Shown: piece by piece, positions 22,819-35,090 of the stretch
Layout of the letters: every line of letters starts with the position of its first letter
How positions within the stretch are numbered: position 1 is the stretch's first letter
Source of the DNA: Hsuehochloa calcarea
Lineage: Eukaryota; Streptophyta; Magnoliopsida; Poales; Poaceae
DNA: 64,000 bases
Assembly: GCA_036346395.1 (NCBI GenBank)
Contig: CM070604.1
Span: 53,099,003 to 53,163,002, forward strand
Reading direction: 5' to 3'
Program-made: the position numbers and the translations under genes
The notes under the pieces: model-generated
Seen by the model: the letters and a program-made list of their open reading frames with translations, nothing else
Database searches by the model: none
Told to the model about the DNA's origin: nothing

Positions 22819-25170
22819 GTATCCACCATTCATTTTTAGTCACTGTAGGTCTGGCACATTTCTAGCCACTCCCAGTTCCAATCAGGTCAGGTATACCTTT
22901 TGTTCCTGGAACTGCTTAGGCATGGATTCTGAAGGATCTGTGGCATGCTTTCCAGGTTCTCTAACCTAAACTGGTAGGTCCTGTTTAATAAGCAAATAGC
23001 CAAATGTTGTTTCTGTCTAGATCCTGCATAAAATCCCCAATAATTTCCTTTTGAGAACATCCAGCAACATGATGTTATAAACATTTATAGAACAAATGAA
23101 ATAACTGCAATGTTTATTGATTCCTTGATGGTGTTCTCCATTTGTCCTCCTGATGGATGTGTAATTTGAGACTTCTGTACCTGCTACAAAAAAGGAAAAA
23201 AATATTTTCCCTTTGATATATTCTTTGATTAAGTTTGCGCTTTGCAAGAAACAGAACTCTCTGTCAATTAGGTGCCGTGTTGAGTATGGGGGAAGTCATT
23301 CCTTGGCATTCTTTGTACAGGTTAATGAAGTGGTCCATCACATAGTTTGGGAAATTTAGTTGATAGAGATCATTGTCTTCATTAAACTGCTTGATTCGAA
23401 TATAAGACTAAATTATGGATCATCCTAATCCAGCTACTGAGCTACTCATACATCATTAGTCGCTTCATTCATAATCAAACGAAACCATTTGGGATTTGGC
23501 ACTTATGTGAAAGCAGTGCGTTAATTAGTTGTCCCGTTGTGGCACAAGAATCTTCTGGACCTCTTAGCTAAGCTTCAACTGATTGCAACCATCATGAGGC
23601 CAATCTTCTGCTAATGATATCTTAAATCACTCCGAGCACTTGATTAAGTACATATAGTTGGTTTAGTTGTGTACTTATTGGTAGAAAGTGCTTTGTTTTA
23701 TGACAGAAGGAATGATTGCTAGCAAATGTCCAGCTTGATTCTTCCAATCTCCTGATGTGTTAGGGTTACCTAAAAAGCAGCTTTCCTCCTAGTGGAACAT
23801 AAAGGGGATGATTAACAATTAGTTAGGGGTACCATGAGTCTTCTTACTCCATCATTCTTTAATCCTCTACCTAATAGTCATAGACCATGTGTGTTCTCTA
23901 TGGTTTCTCTTTTCTAACAAGTAAATAATAAGCCTCTTCATTTTAACAACTGCTTAGGACTTGAGTATCTTGAGATCTGTTGAGTAAGAGTGACTCATAT
24001 TCTAACCTACTAGAATTTGGAGATGTGTTCTACAAGGATTACTATCGTAATACTATTAGAATTATGATTCCTACTTCATTTTGGAAGAGAACTAAGGGCA
24101 CTACATAAAGCCATGAGAGGTGGCCATGGAGAATAAAAACCACAAATTAACTCATCTAAAACAAGAAGTGCACGAAAGGATTAGATGCTAGGTTATTCTT
24201 TAGCACTAGATTTTTGGTTAGGGCAAGTATCCGAGGGTCCTAAAAGGTCCGAAGGGGTTGTTAGAGAGCTATAATCCCTTGTACTCTTTTGAGGTTGTGC
24301 TTAAGTAATTTGCGGTCTGCTTCACCAAATCTTTCTTTCTCATCGTGGTTATGTGTCGTCGTTATTTGGTTCTCTCTACAAGATTTGTCTACTTTGTTCT
24401 TGATAACGTGTATACTCGTGCCGTTTCTCACCAATTCTGATCCGATCTGAGGCTACTGCGCATAAGAAAAGGTATCAGGGTATAACAAGATCCTGTTGGT
24501 CAATTATTCTTCTAAGCCATTATTACCTAACAGCTCATTTTCATTCTCTCTTTTGTAGCGAGCACATATAGACATAGTGAGTCTATGCCCTCATTTGGCA
24601 ATAGACCTCTAGTTGAGCTTGAGTTGCAATAATCTTTCACTTTTTTGTTGCTGCCTTTTTGTCACCCGTGCATAATGCTATAGAAAATTGGCAAACCGCT
24701 CCATTTGAGATTGAGAACCAAATCCAAGATCCCTTTTTCTTCAGTTACAAACAAGCAATTTGATGCCAGGCATGATTAGACGACGTGCAAATAGTAAAGT
24801 CCACTAATGCAAGGGGCCAAAAGAAGAGTATCTAGTGCAGTGGATCAAATAATTATACATGGTAGTGGAGTTAAACATTTGATCTAATCTGATCTGATCT
24901 AGTCTAGTCTAGTGTGATTGATGGACAAGGAAAGGAGCATCTGGCATACTGATCTTTGCAGACAAGACTGAAAAACACGCTGACATATACATACGGTATT
25001 GGTATGTATGTACAGATCTACTCTAATACGTATGCTACTACTGCTTTTCTCCTGTAATATCTTCTCTGCTAGTCTGGTTTCTGAAACTAACACCAAACTT
25101 ACATTTTCCAGGCTTTGTAATTTCTTCAAGTGTACATCGTCGGCGATCAAAATTTCCGGTTCTGATTCTC
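22819..25170. other. spacer without recognised gene
   Basis: The sequence is AT-rich with no frame longer than about 80 codons that looks coding. The missing downstream exons of the gene fragment at 21.4 kb were looked for here and not found. Near 24890 a short run of GATCTAATCTGATCT-type repeats occurs. Confidence 0.5.
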
Positions 25171-27662
25171 CTAGGCGAAAGCCATGCCGCGGTCGGCGTT
25201 AGAATTCTGAACCTGGAACAGGAAACTGGTAACATGAACACTCTTCTTCTCCGCAGTTACGCCTTGAGAGAAGCTCCACAGCTTGGAGGCCTCCTCGCTG
25301 CTGGACCCCAACCTCGACGGCGACGCCTCGTTGCAGTCCGCGAAGTACTTCCCTGACACTCCGGCCACCGCGGGGTGCACCGCGACATAGCACGTCGTTG
25401 CAGCTGCCTGTGTGCAGCGTCCATGAACACGGAGAATCAGAATCCGAACACGTGCAGCAAAGTAGCACTAACAACTGGGTAAAATCAAGAAGCTTCACTG
25501 ATGAAGGTGAGTAGCAGAGCTGATCGGTCGAAACTGACCTGTGGAATTGTCTTGAGGAGCTTGGATGACAAGAAGAACACCGTGTCTGCAGTTGGTGAAG
25601 GGCATATAAATCATTTTGTTGAGTTATTTGGATGCTGGTAAAAGTATCATTAGACAGAAAGCTCTCCTGCGTATTCTCGAAAAAAACAAAGTACAGAGAA
25701 GAGAAGAAGACGTACTGGTGACGAGGCCGTCGCGGTCTCGGATGAGCCGGGTCCTGACGATCCCGGGGTGGACGCAGTTGGCCGTCACATTCGCGTTCAT
25801 CTCCTATGTTAAGTTAATATAAGAAGCAGCTTAATTCAATTTAGAGGTGATCAGCGTTTGGGTTACCGGCAATATCGGTCTTACCGGACCCGGTAAGACT
25901 TCATATTGGCCCGAAAAATTCGAATTTGCTTAAATTTTGTTTGAATTTGATCTTTTTATATTTAAAATCCGAAAAATTCAAATTTTAATTTGAAAATTTC
26001 ACCAAACCGGTCCTGCCGGCCTCGGTTAAAAATTTGGAACCAGTTTTGAAAACCCTGGAGGTGATTCGCCAAGCTTAATCAAGCTACGCGTTCAGCTCGA
26101 TCGGTTGGTTGTGTGTTGATTGCCGTGTGATTTAAGTCTTGAGATTATGCCGATTAATTACCTTGAGCCGATCTGCGAGTGCCCCGGTGTGGAGCACGTT
26201 GGCGAGCTTGGAGAGCGCGTACGCTCTCGTCGGATCGTACGGTCTGCGGGCGCATGGTTCAATGGAGCGTGAATCTTAAAGCACCGAGTACGTAAGTAAA
26301 TCAGCTGTACACAGACAATGGCGTGTGATTGTGGCGTACATCTTCTTGCGGGTGACGCGGTCGAGGTAGTCGAGGGCGTCGTCGCCGGCGAACCAGCTGT
26401 GGATGGTGGAGGAGACGTTCACTATGCGGCCCTCGACGCCGGTCGCCCTCGCCGTCTCCGCCATCTTCTCCAGCAGCAGCCTCGTCAGCAGGAAGTGCCC
26501 TGATCGGTCGAATCGAAGCACATCGATCGGTGGTAATTAGCCAGTTAATTTACCTCCATTAAACCAGATTACCAGAGGAGTAAACGAAAGGGAAGCTTGG
26601 TTAATCTGCAACTCGAGTTAATTAGTAGTGTGTTAGTACCTAAGTAGTTGGTGGCGAAGGTCATCTCAACGCCGTCCTCCGACACGGCGAAGCGGTCGGC
26701 GAACCTGCCGGCGTTGTTGCTGCATATGTATGCACGCAGGCACGCGCAACCAAAACCACATCAATTAACCAAACCAAGTATGCAATTAATTATGTGTTAC
26801 TCCTAAATATTACTCCCTCCGCTATTTTTTTGTTCTAGGTCCACCGTACGTACAGATTAAATAAATAAATATTATATAATAAAAAATAACTATACATACT
26901 CTTATTAGACGATATACCATAATTATTTGATCTTTTCTAAAAAAATTAAGTAGAGGTAGAGAGACACAAAATTGTAATAACTACATTTTAAATTTTTTAA
27001 TGAATAAATATATTAAAATAGATATTTATGAGACATAGACAAATATAGGGAAATGGAGTGAGTAACAATTTAACATCCCTTAAATTATGCCATTAGTGGC
27101 TACTTAACTAACGATTATAGTAAAGTAGTACTAGTAGCGGAGGGAGTTGGTGATTACATGAGGAGGTTGAGCGGGAGGCCGAGCGCGAGGAAGCGCGCGA
27201 CGAAGCGGCGCACGGAGGCGAGCGAGCTCAGGTCCAGCGGCAGCACCACCACGTCGGCGGCCGGGAGCTCGGCCAGGAGCCGCGCCCGGGCCTCCTCCGC
27301 CGCCTTGAGGCTCCGCGCCGGGAGCACCAGCCGCGCGCCGCTCTTCGCCAGCACCCGCGCCGTCTCCGCCCCGATCCCCGACGTCGCGCCTGCCGTACAT
27401 TCCATAGCCATCCACACGATCCAGTTCAACTTGCTGAGTGCATGCATATGAAGAAGCGGGCAAGAAGATATATATATCGAGTCTATCCAATCATATATGT
27501 GGCACGCACGCATGATGATGGTGTATATGGTGGTACGCACGCACCGGTGATGATGGCGGTGATGTGGCGGAGGTCGCCGGCGGCGGCCTCCTCGGCGGTG
27601 GTGCGCGAGCCGAAGCCGCTCGGCCCGGCCGTGCCGGCCAGGTACCTCAAGGAGGTCAGCAT
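25171..27662 (-). CDS. short-chain dehydrogenase/reductase, TIC32-like, 347 aa
   Basis: Classical SDR enzymes use NAD(P)H to reduce or oxidise a carbonyl or alcohol. TIC32 is an NADPH-dependent SDR of the chloroplast inner envelope, and many plant proteins of this group are annotated by it. Eight exons, all with agreeing phases: 27545-27662, 27158-27389, 26640-26719, 26340-26499, 26162-26243, 25716-25803, 25539-25585 and 25171-25407, giving 348 codons with stop. The Rossmann glycine motif TGATSGIG spans exons 1-2. NNAG is in exon 3, the catalytic serine region is NVSSTIHSW in exon 4, and YALSK is the YxxxK motif. A lid and C-terminal strand follow (PAVAGVSGKYF). The N-terminus is short with no obvious transit peptide. 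Introns carry a hAT MITE (25852-26057) and a Stowaway MITE (26813-27062). The actual substrate is unknown. Confidence 0.92.
25852..26057. mobile_element. hAT MITE, 206 bp, in TIC32-like intron
   Basis: Exact 8-bp duplication GAGGTGAT at 25844-25851 and 26058-26065. Ends are CAGCGTTTGGGTTACCGG and, inward from the right, CAGGGTTTTCAAAACTGG, the CAG...CTG termini of hAT elements. The interior has paired AT-rich parts (GAAAAATTC, AAATTTGAA) and CCGG-rich ends. It lies between exons 5 and 6. Confidence 0.85.
26813..27062. mobile_element. Stowaway-like MITE, about 250 bp
   Basis: The left end CTCCCTCCGCTATTTTTTTG and the right end (inward CTCACTCCATTTCCC) are each flanked by TA. It lies in the intron between exons 2 and 3 of the TIC32-like gene. 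Confidence 0.65.
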
Positions 27663-27850
27663 GGTGTATATGGATAAGCTCACTGGTTGCTGCTGCTGCT
27701 GCTGCTGTGATGGAACTAGTGTGTCGAATTAATGGAGAGAAATCTTAGATGCTAGCTAGCTTCAAGGGATTTTATCTAGCTGGGTAATTGTGTCTGAGAT
27801 GATCAGCTGAGATGGTGTTGGTGTTGAGAAATTAAAGGAGGCAGAGAGGG

Positions 27851-27860
27851 GTATAAATAG
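27851..27860 (-). promoter_or_regulatory. TATA box of the TIC32-like gene
   Basis: On the minus strand the sequence reads CTATTTATACCCC, about 190 bases upstream of the start codon at 27662. That would place transcription start near 27820 with a leader of about 160 bases. Confidence 0.5.
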
Positions 27861-29698
27861 TGGGAGTGGAGTGAGCAGCGGCTATACTCCATTAATTCTA
27901 AATATACGTGGTTTCGGATATTGATACGGTATCTAATGTGACATCTTGATCATCAATTTTTATAAAATATGCTGCTTCAAATAAAAACAATTATATATTA
28001 TAAAAGCATATTTCACGATGAATCTAGTAATACTAATTTTGTGTTGTAAAACTTGATATTTCTTTTACATACTATTGATCAAATCTAAAAATATCTAAAA
28101 ATATTTGATCGACATAAATTCTAAAACAACTTACGTTTGGAATAAGAGACGGTACATCATATATATATTAATTTCTCGCTCGATCAGTCGCACTGGAAAG
28201 GGACTTGCTTTGTTTGCACGAGCTGATGAGCAATACATTTTTCATTTCTATTTTGTGCGTGTCAGTCAGCGTGTGACTGACCTGTGCGCATCAATGCAAC
28301 GATATCATCCTTTATTTCCCTGCACTTAACGCATGCAGCTAGCGCAGTAGAGACAAGAGTTTCGTGGGCCGTGAGAGAGACCCAGCGGTCAAATCTAAAC
28401 CATCGTCATCTTCTTCGCTGGCCCTCTCCAAAAAAAAGAAGAAAAGAAATCATCTTCTTCGCTAGCTATAGTCAGTGGTCAGTGTTAATATACCACTCAT
28501 CTTCTTAATCTCTTCTTATATATTGATTTAGATCTTCACTGACTTGTCGCTGCATGCGGAGATCAAGCAGGGACGAACGATCCATATATCCATGCATGTA
28601 TAAACACAAGCTGTGAAAGAAATATACAGGAGATGTGCTTAATCTGGTGATAGCTACGTTTTCGGCTAAGTAATATGTAAGTATCTCTTTTGGAAGTGGT
28701 TAGACGTTTGTATTATAATTTTTATTAGATATAGTTATATACATAAGTATCTATCAAACATCGATGCCTAATTAAATATCTTATCTATCCTACGTGACAT
28801 AAAAATTTAGTTTTTATTTGTTAAACTTTTCTCCGAGCACCTGCATTGTTCCTAGTACTAGCTTTTACATATGTACCTACTACCTGTCATATCCATGTAT
28901 ACCAGCTACAAAAACAAGAAACAGTGCATTCAACGGTGTGTAGACATAACGAAGATGATGCTGATCATGTCTTGATCGTAGTGTAATTCTACAATTAATT
29001 AATAGACGCTTCCTCCCTTGATGACAGCGCAAGAATGAAAGCTGCACCTCTTCTTCTTTATAGCTTCCTCCCTCGTACTCAGTGGCAAAAGCTCCATGCA
29101 TGTGTGTAGTCATTTGACTTCCACTTGAAAAACCATTTGGAACTCAAAATAAATATGATTTCAAAATTATTCAGGAACTGAAAAAAAAATGTCAGGCAAG
29201 CTGAAGGAGCTGTTGTTTGTTAGTTAGTAGTGGGAGAGGTGGGTTTGATTTTGTAAACTGGAATGTTTGTAATGGTGGGGTTTGCCGATCAAACCAAGCT
29301 TGCAATAGGTCAACAATGGTGGGTGGGGAGCAAGCTAGCTCCAAGACTGGGAGCAAAGAGGAGCAGGTCGCATTTGCAAAAACAAATTGGCATTTCTCTG
29401 AACAACATCAAACAGCCGAGGGAAAGAAGGGGAAAGGGAGGAAGTGATGGAGATTGGAGCTTATATGAATAGTGGTTGTAATGGTAATCCATATCTACCA
29501 AGCGATTTTATGGGCATTATTTTTGTATGTGCTTGCATGGTTGGAGAAGTAACAAAAAAGTGCATGACCATACGTATCAGTTGAATTTTGTTCTTTGCTT
29601 TATGTGCCTTTTCTTTGTTCTTTATTTCCTCTGGTTTTCTAGGTGATATTAACAGATTAATAGATAGATAAAGGGGTCCAAGAGTCATGTGATAAAGT
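27861..29698. other. spacer without recognised gene
   Basis: About 27890-28150 looks like a worn Stowaway-type MITE (TTAATTCTAAATATACGTGG at the left, an inverted worn copy TTCTAAAACAACTTACGTTTGG at the right). The remainder, to the LTR-like sequence at 29.7 kb, shows no gene. Confidence 0.4.
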
Positions 29699-30073
29699 TG
29701 TTGGCCCAACTCTCGGAGAGAACTCACACATTGTTTCCTCTCTAGAATGCATGGCATGGAATTGTTGGCCCAGCTCCCGGAGAGAACTCGCACATTGTTT
29801 CCTCTCTAGAACGCACGCACACAAGAAGATAAACACAGATGAGTTTTGTGACGCCTAACCACTTGCGTCTTTTCTCTCTTCTGTTATTTCATTTCTTCTC
29901 ACATTACAAACTAGTTCTAATGCTATTTATAGCTACAATATGATATGTAACCTCCTCCACTAACACATTCAAGTAGGCCACTACCTTCACTATATGCACA
30001 AGCTCCACTACATGCACTAGCTAATTACTCTATTAACTTGCAAAACATTAATAAGTCAAGATTATATCTAACA
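29699..30073 (-). mobile_element. LTR of a copia-like retrotransposon remnant
   Basis: On the minus strand the segment starts TGTTAGATATAATC and ends GGGCCAACA, that is TG...CA. It contains a promoter-like CTATAAATAGC stretch and a C/T-rich terminal part. The end is duplicated: a 64-base unit is repeated from 29699 and from 29763. The second LTR and a matching target duplication were not found, so this is a partial element. Its internal side would lie at higher coordinates. Confidence 0.55.
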
Positions 30074-30177
30074 ATTTCACCATAATCTTCACATGTCGAC
30101 TCACCGTTGCGGATCATTTGCAACCTTTTGCCACGCGCAGCGGCTTTCTCCTTGTTGCCACACGCAACGGCCTCTTA

Positions 30178-30870
30178 CACGACTCATCGCGCTATTGACG
30201 GTCTTCAACACTTATCTCTAAGAAGTTCTGTCTTCCCACTCGGCACGGATTAGCAACACAAACTCCCTTTATGTGTCGCTGAACCCATGCAGCCGCTTCT
30301 CTACCACGTGGTGCACTCATTGAGGGATAGTACAGTCGCCCTCGCCACGCAATCACTCTTGAGGAACAATACATTCGCCCACGCCATCTCGTGAACATGG
30401 TCGCCATCGTGAACATGGGTGCCACCGCCACTTTCCGATCCCTTCCATGCAATTGCATCCAGCGCGAAATTCTTCTCCGAGAAGACGAACAAGAGATGGA
30501 CAATACATTCGCCCAGCCTCTTGCACGACTCATCGCGCTATTGACGGTCTTCAACACTTATCTCTAAGAAGTTCTGTCTTCCCACTCGGCACGGATTAGC
30601 AACACAAACTCCCTTTATGTGTCGCTGAACCCATGCAGCCGCTTCTCTACCACGTGGCGCACTCATTGAGGGATAGTACAGTCGCCCTCGCCACGCAATC
30701 ACTCTTGAGGAACAATACATTCGCCCACGCCATCAGCGATCGTGAACATGGTCGCCACCGCAGCCCATGCACCTGACAGTTCTTCTCCTGGAGACACAGA
30801 GATGGACAATACATTCGCCCACTGGATTTGTTACCACTGCCACTTTCCGATCGTGCTAATATGGAGGCTT
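30178..30870. repeat. 346-bp tandem duplication
   Basis: The block beginning at the ACGACTCATCGCGC motif near 30178 is repeated from about 30525, offset 346 bases, with near identity over most of its length and small changes (for example CGTGGTGCAC versus CGTGGCGCAC). Both copies contain the phrase CAATACATTCGCCCA. Long minus-strand open frames repeat accordingly and are not genes. It probably belongs to the neighbouring LTR element. Confidence 0.8.
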
Positions 30871-30879
30871 CCAAATGAG

Positions 30880-31722
30880 CTGATTTTGTGAAGCAATTGC
30901 ATCTGAAAACGAAGGCTGAAATTGAGAAGAAGACAAAGTATTATGCTGAGAAGGCGAACAAGAGAAGAAAGAAAGTGTTGTTTCAACCAGACGATTTAGT
31001 ATGGGTACACTATCGCAAGGATCGCTTTCCAGAACGCCGCAAGTCAAAGCTGCTGCCAAGAGGAGATGGACCTTTTCAAGGTGCTTGCGAAGATTAATGA
31101 AAATGCATACAAGATTGAGCTGCCCGAAGATGACTATGGCGTGAGTTCTACGTTCAATGTAGCTGATTTATCACCTTTCTTTGGTGGTGACGATCCAGCG
31201 TCGAGGTCGACGCCTTTTCAAGAGGGGGAGGATGATGAGAGCATCCCTAGCTCTTTGCCATCTTCTGCTACTATAGATCAAGCTATAAGTGTTGAAGGTC
31301 CAGATCTACCATCTGGACCTATTACAAGAGCACGGGCCAAATTATTAAAAGAACAGGTGAATTTGTTTCTAGCTGAATCACATAATGTTATCAATAAGAA
31401 TTTCATACTACCTAAAACTAGTGTTTTGCTTGTGCTCAGATTGGAAGATTCAATAATGAACGGAGATGAAGGATATGAGGCTGTTCTTGAAGAAAGGCCG
31501 TCAAATGAGCAGCTCATGGTCCAAGCGGTCCAGAAGTTGGACTATGGCCCATACGGCCAAGGAAAAGACTATCAAGCCCAAGATGAAATCAACCAAGGAG
31601 TTGGATCATGGAACGGTGCAAGGAGCAAAGCCCACCTACATAAACAAGGCTCAAAACCGTATGAAGCTCAAGGGATGAATAGTGCACGCATGGATAGTGC
31701 CGTAAACAGTACCCACGTGTGA
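30880..31722 (+). pseudogene. Ty3/gypsy retrotransposon pol 3' end (integrase C-terminus), broken
   Basis: Two overlapping frames read as the C-terminal part of a plant gypsy integrase. The first (about 30888-31097) holds the basic segment with the FQPDDLVWVH motif, and the second (31066-31722) continues with KINENAYKIELP and FNVADLSPF. The change of frame near 31075 and the absence of the integrase core, reverse transcriptase and protease upstream show a dead fragment. The tail (31740-32090) resembles an LTR or leader region but its ends are unclear. Confidence 0.7.
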
Positions 31723-32949
31723 ATAGTACCACCTTGGACATTAAACATGAATAGCCCTTAGGCCAATGCTATATATTAAGGGTTAGACCCCCATTGTAAG
31801 GCAGACCACGTTTAATATATTTTCAAAACTTTTGCTTGATTCTCCTGTTGTGCTTATAGCCAAAACAGAGGGAATTGGGCGTTGAGAACAAGGGGTCGTT
31901 CTTGCTTTTCCACTGGGAATTGAGGGTTCGACGATCTTCGCTTGTGGTCAGTGAGGATCCAATCAAGTGTGTGTTTGGGCGAATTTTTCATAAAGTTGCA
32001 AGTCCGTGCATTGGCGCGGGGGATCAGTTGGTGGTTCGTCATGATACACAAGTTATCGAGAGGTTCTACGTCGAGAAGATCGGACACCCCGTATCACCAC
32101 TTGTTAGCCAAAACTACATCAGAAAAGTTAGTTATCTGATTGACTTTAACCACTTTCATAGAGAACTCTTCTTATTTTGAAGCATTCTATATGCAATTAA
32201 GTATGCACCTGCAGTACGCAGAAGAACAAGCATTTTATACTTAATTTAAAAAAAACTCGTAAATCATCAATGACATATTTGGAATGCACTGCACAAGGAG
32301 GTCCTCCATTTTCCTTTGTCTTGTGATTCATATGCTTCTTTTCTGGAAGAATGCCTCCACGAAGATCCTCCTTGACGCACAAAAATCTCTGGAACACTTA
32401 TAGGCGATGGTTTTTATGACAGATCTTCCAATTATTGTAACAGTACAGCATAAGCTTTGTGAATTAGTGCTATTTTTTTTTGTGGGCTCCCCTTAAAACA
32501 GGCTAATTGTAGCAATGCTATCATTGCAATTAAATCGGCTTAAACAAGAGTGTGTTCATTATTCCAAGACAGGCGTCTGTTTGCTCTGATAAATCAGATT
32601 CATGCTGCGATGCTGTTTTAGTTCTTAAGGTTTTTACAACAAAATGTCACAAATTCATAATCCCTATGAGGCTCTGTTTAAATTATCTGATGGAAGGAAG
32701 GATTACAAACGATATACAGAGTTACTCGTTCGCATGGTACATGCATCTTAAAAAACCCACAAAATACGTGGTATATACACACGGACTCGTGTGATCCACG
32801 CACGCAAGCTTACGAACAATCTAGCTCCTATTTAAAAAGCAAGAATTTTACAGGAACCAGCGAACTTCCTCGTCTGAAATAATTTTACAGGATCCCACTC
32901 TTGGTTGGGCTCGATTACCCTCCCCTTGAGTAGTTGCCGTGACATCCCC
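31723..32949. other. LTR-like tail and spacer
   Basis: Directly after the gypsy fragment, about 31740-32100 has LTR-like composition (AATGCTATATATTAAGGG, a TATA-like stretch at about 31768). From 32100 to 32950 nothing is recognised. A 66-codon minus-strand frame (32197-32397) has a charged composition but no family. Confidence 0.35.
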
Positions 32950-34140
32950 CCTCCATCAAAGCCAGCTTGATCCCAAACTGGAGTGAGAGGAAAACGCCCC
33001 CGAAGCTCGTCGTAGCCCTCCCGCGTTGTTGCCGAAGGCGATGATCCCGCGTTGTTGCCGCTGCAGCACCTTGACTGGAATTTGGGTGTCGTCAGTCATC
33101 TCAGGAAGCTCAGCTTGAACCGAAACTGACGGCGGTATCGCCTTTCGCAGCTGGTACACATGGATGACCGGATGGATTGCGGAGGCGACCGACAGCTTCA
33201 GCTTGTATGCTACCGAGCCTACCTTCTTCTCCACCTGAAAAGGTCCAAAGAACCGAAATGCCAATTTGTGGTTAGCTCACGATGCCACTGAACTCTGCAC
33301 ATATGGTTGAAGTTTCAGATGCACCCAGTCTCCTTCTTCGAACGATCTCTCGAACCGTCTTGCGTCTGCTTGTGCCTTCATTCTTTGGCTTGCCCGGTTT
33401 AAGTGTTATCATAACAGCTCAGTCACCAGCAAGGATCGAAAAACCGTTTAGATCCCGCCGGGGAGCCGGAAGAAAACCGGCTGGTTACCGGTTTTTCCGA
33501 GAAAAACCCGGTTGAATTTCGCATGAATTCGCTTAAAAACCATCCGAAAATCAAAATTTAAAATTTGAATTTGCAAACTCCAGAAAAACCGATCGGTATT
33601 TAGATTCCCGCTACCCACCGATAAGTTCGGTTACCGGGATTTCTATCCCCGGTCACTAGTGCCCTCTTCTCAAGCCAAGTCGCCAAGTCATGATTCTGAC
33701 AAACCATGGTGTTGTTGATACCGAAATGCCTCGGGCTGTGACCATACAACACCTCAAATGGAGACTTGACAAATGTGGAATGGAGAGCGGCGTTATACCA
33801 AAATTCTGCTAAGGCCAACCAGTTGAACCATTTGCTTGGACAGGCATGAACAAAGCATCATAGATAGGCTTCCACACACTGATTTACTCGCTCAGTTTGC
33901 CCGTCGTCGGTCTGTGGGTGGTAAGCCGAGCTCATGTGCAGCTGCGTGTGGGTTGCTATGAACTGTTCTTTCCACAACAAACTAGTGAAAATTTGGTCTC
34001 AATCCGAGACGATGGACTGCGACAAGCCGTGGAGCTTGAATATGTCATGCATGAATGCCCGGGCAACTTGGAAGGCCGTGAATGGGTGTGACAAGGCCAC
34101 GAACTTGGAAGGTCATTACAAATGGGATGTTCCCTGACAA
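32950..34140 (-). pseudogene. Ty3/gypsy integrase fragment, broken, with nested MITE
   Basis: Read on the minus strand from 34140 down, broken frames match a plant gypsy integrase. Order: core region around 33880-34130, a WYN segment followed by SPFEVLYGHSP at 33700-33810, then after the MITE the linker and the C-terminal strand FRFFGPFQVEKKVG at 33130-33260. The MITE at 33430-33651 interrupts it. Orientation is opposite to the gypsy fragment at 31 kb, so these are separate insertions. Several stops and shifts are present. Confidence 0.7.
33430..33651. mobile_element. hAT MITE, 222 bp, nested in gypsy integrase
   Basis: Flanks are GTCACCAG (33422-33429) and GTCACTAG (33652-33659), an 8-bp duplication with one mismatch. 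Ends are CAAGGATCGAAAAACCG and, inward from the right, CGGGGATAGAAATCCCGG. Removing the element and one flank rejoins the interrupted integrase frame, which supports the boundaries. Its CCGG-rich ends and AT-rich centre resemble the MITE at 25852-26057. Confidence 0.75.
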
Positions 34141-34689
34141 ACGCCTCAGCGCCCCTTAAGTACTACAGGACAAGCCTTAGCTAACGAGCTATCCAAGCTG
34201 GACATTTGCCTTAGCTAACGAGCTATCCAATCTCTGGTAAGGAATCGGGTATGGGGCCGCCTGGTTCGAAGATATACCTCACTCATATGAGCCTATTTCC
34301 AACACATCCTAGTTAGTTCCTGGCTTGGATTCTGTGACATGGTAGGATGAAACACATAATCCTTACAGAATTACATCTCTTCTGTATACATAGTACTAGT
34401 GATCATGCATAATATTTGTTCATGTAGATTCATGTAAATATATAAGCTGCAATATGCATCAGAATAATAAATGTGAGATCCAACAAGAAAAACTAAGTGG
34501 GCGTCCAAACCTAGGCGGACTACACGTCGGATGTATTGGTTTTGATCAATCAACACCGGTTTCTTCATCGTTGCCTTGTCACCATCCTTCAGTCTTCCTA
34601 CATACACAGGCATCTTTCCTTGGCTTCTCTTGTTACTTTTTCTGATCCTATCAGCAAATAACAACTAAGAAACACACTAATTGAAGCTT
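34141..34689. other. spacer without recognised gene
   Basis: A minus-strand frame (34371-34664) contains MPVYVGRLKDGDKATMKKPV followed by a possible splice donor, but I do not recognise it and no partner exon was found. It may be a captured gene fragment. Confidence 0.3.
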
Positions 34690-35090
34690 GTCGAAGGGGC
34701 GGTCCACCGGCTTCAACGATAAGGCAAAAGCCACAAAGAGGCCCCTGAGGGCCAAGATAGTAGACGCGACTAAGTTCCTTCTCGGAGGACACCAAACATA
34801 CTTTTGGAAAGGCCATGAATGGCACCCGAAGGTCACCAAAAGGAACATAGGGACCAAGATCGAAGACACGACTAGGTGCCTTCTCAAAAGGCACCAAACA
34901 TACATTCGAGGAGGCTACAAAGGGGCACAAAGGCTAACAAAAGACCTATAGGGACCAATGCCGAAGGCACTGCTAGGTTCCTTCAATGGGTCCCGAGGGA
35001 CGCCCAAAGACCACCAAAAGACTCACAAAGGCCACAGGCAGAAGGCCCCACACACACCACCCAAGGGTACCTCGGGGGGATATGAAAGAG
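34690..35090. repeat. imperfect tandem repeat, about 65-90-bp unit
   Basis: Variants of AAGGCACCAAACATAC, GGGACCAAGATCGAAG and GACTAGGTGCCTTCTC recur about four times with spacing of 65-90 bases. The following sequence (TGTCTGATTACTATAACCG... AATCAGACAGGAC) is LTR-like in style. No gene is implied. Confidence 0.5.

Noticed and set aside
34371..34664. Minus-strand frame with MPVYVGRLKDGDKATMKKPV as a gene
   Set aside because: It looks somewhat protein-like and has a possible donor, but I cannot name a family and found no second exon; kept as a note in the spacer.
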